This document shows, in pieces, positions 8,164 through 13,989 of a stretch of 20,635 bases of DNA; the stretch's first letter is position 1; every line of letters starts with the position of its first letter. Location of the stretch: positions 568,181 through 588,815 of the forward strand of contig CP070776.1 of assembly GCA_020346205.1 (NCBI GenBank), given 5' to 3'. The stretch is from Deltaproteobacteria bacterium (GTDB lineage Bacteria; Desulfobacterota; Desulfobulbia; Desulfobulbales; BM004). A program made the translations under genes and the position numbers. A model generated the notes under the pieces. It ran no database searches. It was not told the DNA's origin and saw only the letters and a program-made list of their open reading frames with translations.

Positions 8164-8376
8164 ATGCAGATAACAGTGAACGGAGAAACAAACGAACTCA
8201 AGGATATTGAAGTAAACCTCTCAAGACTCCTTGAAATAAGAGAAGTTGAATCTCCTGAAATGGTAGCAGTACAACTCAATGGAGAATTTGTGGAAATGCA
8301 GAGCTATTCATCCACTTACCTCAAAACAGGCGACGATGTAGAGTTTCTATACTTCATGGGAGGAGGCTCCCGGTGA
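8164..8376 (+). CDS. hcyS: ThiS/MoaD-like sulfur carrier for homocysteine synthesis (HcyS type)
   Basis: A 70-residue beta-grasp protein of the ubiquitin-like ThiS/MoaD family (MQITVNGET..., LSRLLEIREV..., VAVQLNGEFV, TGDDVEFLYFMGGG). The end is MGGGSR: the thiocarboxylate-forming glycines are followed by Ser69-Arg70, so it must be trimmed before activation. That is the job of the JAMM protease two genes on, as in the HcyS/HcyD pair of Wolinella succinogenes, whose carrier is made with a C-terminal extension. I place the start at ATG 8164, with AAGGTG just upstream, rather than an in-frame TTG at 8140 that would add eight non-conserved residues. The terminal glycine codons also form the Shine-Dalgarno of the next gene, and its stop overlaps that gene's GTG by 3 bases. 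Confidence 0.85.
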   Translation: MQITVNGETNELKDIEVNLSRLLEIREVESPEMVAVQLNGEFVEMQSYSSTYLKTGDDVEFLYFMGGGSR

Positions 8377-9605
8377 CAGGTTTTACCACCAGTGCCATTC
8401 ATGGTGTTACTTTGAAAAGGGACGTACACGGCAGCCTCCGGGTGCCGGTTTACGATAACGTTGCCTTTGAGTTTGACAGTGCCAAGGATATCAATTTTGC
8501 TTTTGCAGGCAGGAAACCTGCTCATACTTATTCCCGGATCACAAATCCAACTGTAGAGGATTTTGAACAGCGTATCCGCCTGGTTAGCGGCGGTGCAGCC
8601 GCCATTGCAGTTTCCTCAGGCATGGCTGCAATATCCAACGTCATACTGACACTGGCAGGGGCCGGCACCAATATCGTGACCAGCAAGCACCTCTTTGGCA
8701 ATACCCTGTCCCTTTTTGAAAAAACCCTCAAACCATGGGGTCTGGAAATAAGGTATGCCGATATGTCTGATCCTGATGCAGTTTCAAGGGCCATTGACCT
8801 CAACACCCGGGCAGTATTTCTTGAAAGTATCACCAACCCCCAGCTTGAAGTTGCAGACTTCAGGGCTCTGGCAGCCATTACCCAGGATAAATCCGTACCG
8901 CTTGTTGTTGATAATACTGTCACCACACCCTATCTCTTCAGAACCAGAGACTTTGGCGTGAATGTGGAAGTACTGTCGAGCACCAAATACATAACCGGGG
9001 GCGCAACATCTCTGGGCGGCGTAATAATTGATAACGGCAACTTTGACTGGCGCAATTCTCCGCGGCTGAAAGACTGGGCCGTTAAAATGGGGCCTTTAGC
9101 TATGCTTGGTGCTCTGCGCCGTGAAATTTACCGCAATGTTGGATCATGCCTGGCTCCGCACCATGCTTACCTGCAAAGTCTTGGCCTTGAAACCCTGAGC
9201 CTTCGGATTGACCGGAGCTGCAGCAATGCTCTTGCCCTGGCAGAATTTCTTAAGCAACATGACAAAGTTGCAGCAGTACATTACCCCGGCCTGCCAGATT
9301 CCGCGTATCACCCAAATGCCAAAGAGCAGTTCTGTGACCGTTACGGGGGCATCCTGACTTTTGATCTGAACAGCAGAGATGAATGTTTCGCACTCATGGA
9401 TTCCCTGAAACTTATAAAAAGAGCCACAAATGTAAATGATAACAAGACACTGATTCTGCATCCCGCTTCAACAATTTTCTGCGAGTATCCGGATGAGGTC
9501 CTGTCTGAAATAGGTGTGCGCCACACTATGATCCGTCTGTCTGTTGGTATAGAGGATTTTGATGATTTAAAAAATGACCTTGAAGGGGGCTTGGCAATAT
9601 TATGA
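8373..9605 (+). CDS. metY: PLP-dependent homocysteine synthase (MetY-like Cys/Met metabolism enzyme)
   Basis: 410 residues, fold type I Cys/Met metabolism PLP family. The PLP Schiff-base lysine is Lys205 in SSTKYITGG; Asp180 in VVDNTVTTPYL contacts the pyridine nitrogen; SSGMAAIS (81-88) is the phosphate-binding turn; YSRITNPT (53-60) is the neighbouring-subunit motif. The family includes O-acetylhomoserine sulfhydrylase (MetY), cystathionine synthase and methionine gamma-lyase. Here the neighbours decide: with a sulfur carrier, E1-like enzyme and JAMM protease it should take sulfur from the carrier thiocarboxylate and an activated homoserine to make homocysteine, as MetY does in Wolinella. 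Start is GTG 8373, which shares GTGA with the stop of the carrier gene and has AGGAGG 8 bases before it. Its stop overlaps the next ATG by 4 bases. Confidence 0.85.
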   Translation: MTGFTTSAIHGVTLKRDVHGSLRVPVYDNVAFEFDSAKDINFAFAGRKPAHTYSRITNPTVEDFEQRIRLVSGGAAAIAVSSGMAAISNVILTLAGAGTNIVTSKHLFGNTLSLFEKTLKPWGLEIRYADMSDPDAVSRAIDLNTRAVFLESITNPQLEVADFRALAAITQDKSVPLVVDNTVTTPYLFRTRDFGVNVEVLSSTKYITGGATSLGGVIIDNGNFDWRNSPRLKDWAVKMGPLAMLGALRREIYRNVGSCLAPHHAYLQSLGLETLSLRIDRSCSNALALAEFLKQHDKVAAVHYPGLPDSAYHPNAKEQFCDRYGGILTFDLNSRDECFALMDSLKLIKRATNVNDNKTLILHPASTIFCEYPDEVLSEIGVRHTMIRLSVGIEDFDDLKNDLEGGLAIL

Positions 9606-10426
9606 TTGATTTTACAGAAGAACAATTGGAGCGTTACAGTCGTCATATCTTACTTGATGATGTTGGTGTTGACGGACAGGAAAAACTGCTGCAGGCAAAA
9701 GTGCTAATAGTCGGTGCCGGCGGACTTGGCTGCCCTGCTGCTCTTTATCTGGCTGCTGCGGGAGTTGGAACCATAGGCATCATTGACAGCGACACAGTTG
9801 AAATATCAAACCTGCAGAGACAGATCGCACATTTCACAAAGGATATAAACGTTTCCAAGGTAGATTCGGCTGCAGAAAAAATGAAGGCAATCAACCCTGA
9901 TATAACAGTCAGGACCTACAAGGATTACCTCTGTGCAGACAACATCACTAAAATAATTGAGGGCTATGATTTTATTATAGACGGAACTGATAATTTCCCC
10001 ACCAAGTTTCTTGTTAACGATGCCTGTGTTTTTCTAGGCATTCCATTCTCTCACGGAGGCATACTTCGCTTTAATGGCCAGACAATGACTGTCATTCCCG
10101 GTCAAACTGCCTGCTACCGCTGCAGTTTCCGGACCCCGCCGCCACCGGATGCAGTACCATCATGTGCCCAGGCAGGTGTTCTCGGTGCAATTGCCGGTAT
10201 GCTGGGGACCATTCAGGCGGCGGAAGCCCTGAAATACATCACCGGTGTCGGCGAACTGCTCACCAATGGTCTCCTGACATTTGATGCCAGAACCATGGCA
10301 TTCAGAAAGATTAATTTGAAGCGACAGGATAAATGTCCACTATGCGGTGATAATCCGTCAATTACCCAGCTAGTCGATGCGGAACAATCTGTCTGCGAGC
10401 TGAAAACTGATCCAGTGGCTGCATAA
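9602..10426 (+). CDS. hcyF: E1-like sulfur-carrier adenylyltransferase (HcyF, ThiF/MoeB family)
   Basis: 274 residues. It adenylates the C-terminal glycine of the carrier so that sulfur can be attached as a thiocarboxylate. It has the nucleotide-binding GAGGLG (38-43), the acidic IDSD (61-64) and ISNLQRQ (69-75) with catalytic Arg, DGTDNFPTK (127-135) containing the Mg-binding Asp130, and two zinc Cys pairs, C171-x2-C174 (CYRC) and C245-x2-C248 (CPLC). Cys188 in PSCAQAGVLG is at the position of the conserved Cys that contacts the carrier in MoeB/ThiF. The protein has no rhodanese domain, so sulfur must come from elsewhere; the TusA-like protein is a candidate. Start ATG overlaps the previous stop (ATGA). 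General thiF or moeB function is conceivable, but the operon points to homocysteine synthesis. Confidence 0.88.
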   Translation: MIDFTEEQLERYSRHILLDDVGVDGQEKLLQAKVLIVGAGGLGCPAALYLAAAGVGTIGIIDSDTVEISNLQRQIAHFTKDINVSKVDSAAEKMKAINPDITVRTYKDYLCADNITKIIEGYDFIIDGTDNFPTKFLVNDACVFLGIPFSHGGILRFNGQTMTVIPGQTACYRCSFRTPPPPDAVPSCAQAGVLGAIAGMLGTIQAAEALKYITGVGELLTNGLLTFDARTMAFRKINLKRQDKCPLCGDNPSITQLVDAEQSVCELKTDPVAA

Positions 10427-10833
10427 TGTTAAGAATCGAACAGGAAGTAATCGATAAAATAGTTGAACACGGCAGGGCTGAGGCGCCACTTGAAGCTTGC
10501 GGTTATCTGGCAGAAAAAAACGGGTTTGTCTGCAAGAGCATCACCATGAAAAATATTGACGCTTCACCTGTCCATTATTCCATGGATCCGGCCGAGCAGT
10601 TTGCCGCAGTTAGAGATTGCCGGGCGAAAGGACTAAGCATCAGGGCCGTTTACCACACCCACCCTGAAACTGCTGCCTATCCTTCAGCAGAAGACATCAA
10701 ACTCGCCTATGATCCTGACATAAGCTATGTCATTGTTTCCCTGGCAAAGAACAATCCGAGTATTCATTCATTTATTATCAGGGAGGATGAGGTCCTCCCG
10801 GAGCAAATTGAAATAATTGGAGAAAAAAAATGA
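10426..10833 (+). CDS. hcyD: JAMM/MPN+ metalloprotease that trims the sulfur carrier (HcyD type)
   Basis: 135 residues, the size of the bacterial Mec/M67 group. The zinc site is complete: Glu23 in PLEACGYL, then His77-Thr-His79-Pro, with Ser87 and Asp90 in the E...HxHP...SxxD JAMM motif. Such enzymes cleave after Gly-Gly of small beta-grasp carriers (Mec with CysO, HcyD with HcyS). In this operon the substrate is the carrier ending MGGGSR, where loss of the last two or three residues frees a glycine end for adenylation. The ATG shares one base with the preceding stop (TAATG), so translation is probably coupled; there is little Shine-Dalgarno. The 3' end overlaps the TusA-like gene by 4 bases. 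Confidence 0.87.
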   Translation: MLRIEQEVIDKIVEHGRAEAPLEACGYLAEKNGFVCKSITMKNIDASPVHYSMDPAEQFAAVRDCRAKGLSIRAVYHTHPETAAYPSAEDIKLAYDPDISYVIVSLAKNNPSIHSFIIREDEVLPEQIEIIGEKK

Positions 10834-11072
10834 CTACAACAATTACTGCAGATGTATTTCAAGACTTAAAAGGTGTTGGCTGCCCCATGAATCTTGTGAA
10901 AACCAAAGTTGCATTTTCCAAAATGAAATCCGGTCAAGTACTGGGCTTAATTCTTGATAATGGGCCTCCTATCAACAATGTGCCCCGCTCTGTAATCCGT
11001 GAAGGCCACGAAATTCTTTCTCAAGAACAATTGGATGATGGAACCTGGTCCGTTTTGATACGGAAAGCTTAA
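10830..11072 (+). CDS. TusA/SirA-like sulfurtransferase of the homocysteine operon
   Basis: 80 residues with the TusA-family signature GVGCPMNLVKTK; Cys18 is in the persulfide-carrying position and the following CPxNL...K helix start is intact. The rest (SGQVLGLILDNGPPINNVPRSV) matches the beta-alpha-beta fold of the family. It overlaps the protease gene by ATGA and has a GGAG upstream, so it is the last gene of the operon and is followed by the terminator at 11138. The most economical role is to relay persulfide sulfur to the adenylated carrier, which would supply the sulfur source missing from an E1 without a rhodanese domain. That assignment is inference; a sulfite- or thiosulfate-linked relay is also possible. 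Confidence 0.8.
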   Translation: MTTTITADVFQDLKGVGCPMNLVKTKVAFSKMKSGQVLGLILDNGPPINNVPRSVIREGHEILSQEQLDDGTWSVLIRKA

Positions 11073-11088
11073 AATAAAACTACAAACT

Positions 11089-11129
11089 CCTCTGGTTATC
11101 CTACCCCCCCTTAAAGGATAGTATAGAGG
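11089..11129. repeat. interrupted hairpin with a C-rich loop after the operon
   Basis: Outer stem CCTCT (11089-11093) with AGAGG (11125-11129), inner stem TATCCT (11097-11102) with AGGATA (11115-11120), small internal loops, and an apical loop containing seven consecutive C. It lies just 16 bases past the last stop and ahead of the terminator, so it may protect the 3' end of the mRNA or bind a factor. Confidence 0.4.
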
Positions 11130-11137
11130 TGCCCCGG

Positions 11138-11171
11138 GATCGGTGTTGGCTTAGTCCAGCACCGATCTTTT
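11138..11171 (+). terminator. rho-independent terminator of the homocysteine operon
   Basis: Stem GATCGGTGTTGG (11138-11149) pairs with CCAGCACCGATC (11156-11167) with a single G-T wobble, around a 6-base loop CTTAGT. The 12-bp stem is followed by TTTT and a further T-rich tail. Confidence 0.85.
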
Positions 11172-11327
11172 AGTTTATTTTTATTTAAATGGAGACTAAA
11201 TCTCTTGAGAATATTTTTTTTTATTTCTTAAAGTAATTTAAGTTTCTTGAAAAATTCATAAAATATCACTAAAGATTCTCGCTGAATACTATCTGTCGTT
11301 CATACTTAAACATATTTACAGTTAGGC

Positions 11328-11342
11328 TCAACAATTTGTTGA
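11328..11342. repeat. palindrome directly before the ZIP transporter start
   Basis: TCAACAA-T-TTGTTGA, perfect 7-bp arms around one central base, ending 7 bases before the ATG at 11350. It occupies the place of the ribosome-binding site, which is otherwise absent, so it could be an operator or a translation-blocking hairpin. Confidence 0.45.
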
Positions 11343-11349
11343 ATAATAT

Positions 11350-12108
11350 ATGACTACTGGAATTACCCCTCTTTTCTGGATTATTGGCAGCAGTCTTTTA
11401 ATGTGCATTCTGGCTCTCGTCGGAGTGACGACCCTGTCACTTAGTGAAAAGGCCCTGCATCGCCTGCTCCTGCCTCTTGTTGCCTTATCTGCCGGCTCAC
11501 TTCTGGGAGGCGCATTCTTCCATATGATTCCGGAATCTATTGAAAAAACAGGTGCAGAGACAACCGTCTTTATTTATGTGGTCGGTGGTTTCGCTTTTTT
11601 CCTGCTGCTTGAACAACTACTGCACTGGCACCACTGCCACAGAAATGAAATACAACACTGCAAAAAACCCCAGACTTATCTTATTTTAATCGGAGACGGT
11701 ATTCACAACTTTATCGGTGGCATTGCTGTGGCTGGCTCTTTTCTCATTGATATCCGGCTTGGTATTTCCACCTGGCTGGCTGCTGCAGCCCATGAAATAC
11801 CCCAGGAGATAGGTGATTTTGGCGTGCTTGTACACGGAGGCTGGACGCGAAAAAAAGCTCTGCTGTTAAACCTTTTATCAGCCTCGACTTTTCTCCTTGG
11901 CGGTTTACTTGCATACATGCTTTCTTTCAGTGACTGGATTTACTACCTGATCCCTTTTGCAGCAGGAAACTTTATTTATATCGGGGCCTCGGATCTTATC
12001 CCCGAAGTTAATAAGCATGAAAGCTTTTCAAGAAACATTCTGCACTTCTGTTGTTTCTGTACTGGAATACTTATTCTTCTTGGCCTGCGGATTATTTTCA
12101 AAAATTAA
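11350..12108 (+). CDS. ZIP-family divalent metal transporter
   Basis: 252 residues, eight predicted membrane segments, in the size range of bacterial ZIP proteins. The transport site is recognisable: DGIHNFIGG (116-124) in TM4 and AAAHEIPQEIGDFGVL (145-160) in TM5, with His119, Asn120, His148, Glu149, Glu153 and Asp156 as metal ligands. A cytoplasmic His/Cys-rich loop between TM3 and TM4 (LHWHHCHRNEIQHC, 91-104) is typical of the family. ZIPs bring Zn or other divalent ions (Fe, Mn) into the cytoplasm; the metal cannot be told from sequence. No Shine-Dalgarno precedes the ATG; a perfect palindrome at 11328-11342 does, and may reflect control by a metal regulator (inference). The broken ZIP at 13336 belongs to a different subfamily. 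Confidence 0.9.
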   Translation: MTTGITPLFWIIGSSLLMCILALVGVTTLSLSEKALHRLLLPLVALSAGSLLGGAFFHMIPESIEKTGAETTVFIYVVGGFAFFLLLEQLLHWHHCHRNEIQHCKKPQTYLILIGDGIHNFIGGIAVAGSFLIDIRLGISTWLAAAAHEIPQEIGDFGVLVHGGWTRKKALLLNLLSASTFLLGGLLAYMLSFSDWIYYLIPFAAGNFIYIGASDLIPEVNKHESFSRNILHFCCFCTGILILLGLRIIFKN

Positions 12109-12132
12109 TAAATTTTAATGTAAAACGTGACA

Positions 12133-12549
12133 ATGAAACTACTCACGCTGCTTTTTTTTCTTTCCTCCTTTTTACTAGTATCGATGTCACCCCAGGTAAT
12201 AAAGTCCCAAGAGATAATCAACGAAGTATTTCTGCTGGAAAGACACGACAAACTTCTGGCATTTTCAGGCTTGCGAAACAACTGGTTTGAAAAAGAACTG
12301 CGCACTGGAGAAACCGTTATCAAAAGTATGCACGACGGCAATGTTGCCGTCGCCTATACCTCAGAACGGGCTCTCGCATTCAGTGGTATCACCGGTAGAT
12401 GGACTGAAGAAAAATTTCGCATACGTGAAACTGTAGTAAGCATTAGTACGGAAGGCAACGTCGGTACTGTAATCACCAATATACGAGCTTTGGGATTCAG
12501 CGCCAAAACAGGGATCTGGGTTGAATCACTGTTTAATATTGGTGAGTAG
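12133..12549 (+). CDS. secreted protein made of three 39-residue repeats
   Basis: 138 residues. Residues 1-26 are a hydrophobic secretion signal (KLLTLLFFLSSFLLVS), so it is exported or membrane-anchored. The rest is an internal repeat of exactly 39 residues: LAFSG at 42-46, LAFSG at 81-85 and LGFSA at 120-124, each followed nine residues after the first Leu by a Trp (51, 90, 129) and then E...GE or RETV. The third copy stops at its GE. The alternation of short strands (GNVAVAYTSERALAFS) suggests beta-propeller-like blades, but three are too few for a closed monomer. I do not recognise a named family or function. Start placed at ATG 12133; an in-frame GTG at 12127 would add only two residues. 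There is no strong Shine-Dalgarno. It follows the ZIP gene by 24 bases. Confidence 0.7.
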   Translation: MKLLTLLFFLSSFLLVSMSPQVIKSQEIINEVFLLERHDKLLAFSGLRNNWFEKELRTGETVIKSMHDGNVAVAYTSERALAFSGITGRWTEEKFRIRETVVSISTEGNVGTVITNIRALGFSAKTGIWVESLFNIGE

Positions 12550-12638
12550 TATTTTTGTTACTGTAAACCTTTATAAAAATCGAGTATAGTCATTGGGCCT
12601 TAAACTTCTTTTTTCTTATAATATTAATATATTAAACT

Positions 12639-13283
12639 ATGTTATTTGATTTTCGCAAAATCTTTTTTGTTGTTCTTGTCCTTGCATTCCTGGTTGTGAT
12701 CCATGAGAAAATCCTCTCTGGTATTGGTTCCTTACTCGTTGTCCAGGATATTCCTGCAAAAGCAGAAGCCGCTGTTGTCCTCAACACCGGTGTAGACATT
12801 TACCCACGTCTTATTGAAGCGGCAAATCTTTATAAGCAGGTTAAGGCAGAAAAAGTTGTTATAAATGGCAACAGGAAGTCAGATATATTGCGCGAGCTTG
12901 AAAATAGCGGTTATGAACCTCCCTATAAGTGGTATGCTAAAGAAATAGGTATATTGACACACCAGGGTGTAGCAAAAGACCATATTGTTGCTATCAGTGC
13001 TGAGGATGCCTACGATACCATCAGTGAGGCAAAAATTGTCGGGGAAACCCTCATCAACAACGGCATGGAAAATGTGATCATTACTACCAGCAAATTTCAT
13101 AGCCGCAGGGCCAGGCATATATGGAGAAATATGTACAAGGGGAAACTAAAAATTTATGTTGCCCCAGCCCGAAATGATCCTTTTAACCCAGAAGTCTGGT
13201 GGAAAAATGGCAGGCAGATTCGGTGGGTTTTATCAGAATACGGTGCCTGGGCTTATTACTATTGGATGAAGATTTTTGACTGA
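12639..13283 (+). CDS. DUF218 (YdcF/SanA-like) membrane-anchored protein
   Basis: 214 residues: one N-terminal membrane anchor (about 8-21) and a DUF218 domain. Recognisable elements are AAVVLNTG (44-51), the acidic/arginine RLIEAANLYKQ (57-67), KVVINGN (72-78), the DAYDTISEAKIV (123-134) that matches the family's S/T-x-T...E region, and TSKFHSRRA (150-158), the conserved S-x-H-x-x-RA motif. DUF218 proteins include SanA, linked to vancomycin sensitivity and envelope integrity in enterobacteria, ElyC and YdcF; some bind SAM, but the reaction is not established. Domain faces the periplasm if the anchor is uncleaved. The leader is very AT-rich with no Shine-Dalgarno. The gene follows the repeat protein by 89 bases and could be co-transcribed. 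Confidence 0.8.
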   Translation: MLFDFRKIFFVVLVLAFLVVIHEKILSGIGSLLVVQDIPAKAEAAVVLNTGVDIYPRLIEAANLYKQVKAEKVVINGNRKSDILRELENSGYEPPYKWYAKEIGILTHQGVAKDHIVAISAEDAYDTISEAKIVGETLINNGMENVIITTSKFHSRRARHIWRNMYKGKLKIYVAPARNDPFNPEVWWKNGRQIRWVLSEYGAWAYYYWMKIFD

Positions 13284-13335
13284 ATATTATTCGAATAGTT
13301 TACCCTTATAAATAATCTGCCAATATTCCTGTCAG

Positions 13336-13606
13336 GATCAAATCATATCACTTGTCGCAACAGGTTTAATTGCCAGTACCCCTGCAGGTCTTGCTACCGG
13401 TGTCGGTGCCCTTCCCGCTTTATTCTTTAAAAACGTTCCGGATAAATTAATGATACATGCTTGGCGGCGCAGCGGGTGTTATGTTTTTTGCTATCAGTTA
13501 TGAAATCATTCCTGAAACCCATGCCAAAGGCATGTCCCGCCTGGCTACTTTCGGCATAGTTGAATGGTTTGTGATCATGGTGGCGTTTGACAATCTTATG
13601 GGTTAA
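13336..13606 (+). pseudogene. degenerate ZIP-family transporter remnant
   Basis: Two pieces of one ZIP gene in different frames. The first (13336 to about 13452) reads DQIISLVATGLIASTP and then AGLATGVGALPALFFKNVP, the TM1 region of ZupT/GufA-like ZIPs, but has no start codon (CAG stands where ATG is expected). The second (13457-13606) reads MLGGAAGVMFFAISYEIIPETHAKG and then RLATFG, the final TM segment and C-terminus, ending in TAA. About two-thirds of a normal 250-residue ZIP, including the metal-binding TM4-TM5, is missing between them. The join near 13450-13457 looks like a large internal deletion with a frame change, equivalent to two lost bases in an MDTML-type codon run. It cannot make a transporter. 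The family is clear; the exact limits are approximate. Confidence 0.8.
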
Positions 13607-13989
13607 CTCTCCTTTCCTTCAGGGCAATGCTTCATGTTGCTCTTGCTTTTCAGTTTTTATTCGTCTAAAATTCATTTATTCAAGCGATATAAATGTATTG
13701 AAATTTTTGTCGGTGGTAACGCTTATGACTTGTTCTGTTACTCTTAATAAGTCTAAGATTAAATTTCATAATCGCATTATTTTCCTTTTCCACAATGCTG
13801 ATGTGATGAGTTACGTGCAGCATTCACGGGAAATCCCATTCGATAGATTCATCTACATACTCAAAATACCTGCTTTCGTCAGAATGGTAAGATGTTTGCC
13901 ATTCTTCCTCTCGAAAATATCAAGATTTCACCATAAAGGCGGTTTCTGTGCCAATGCAATCTATGTAAACCAGATTAAGTGAGGCTAAA
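13607..13989. other. 383-bp interval before the methyltransferase gene
   Basis: A plus-strand frame (13587-13982) is open but starts inside the ZIP remnant, has no Shine-Dalgarno and reads as low-complexity, Cys/Phe/Ile-rich translation, so I treat it as non-coding. On the minus strand, 13827-13919 encodes 31 residues with protein-like composition (EEEWQTSYHSDESRYFEY, then VDESIEWDFP and a stop) preceded in frame by a TGA; it may be the tail of a decayed gene. No tRNA, clear promoter or terminator was found. The interval reads as genomic debris continuous with the pseudogene. Confidence 0.55.

Noticed and set aside
13587..13982. 131-residue plus-strand open frame
   Set aside because: It begins inside the ZIP remnant, lacks a Shine-Dalgarno, shows erratic composition rich in Cys, Phe and Ile, and matches no family I know. 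It is more likely chance in non-coding DNA.
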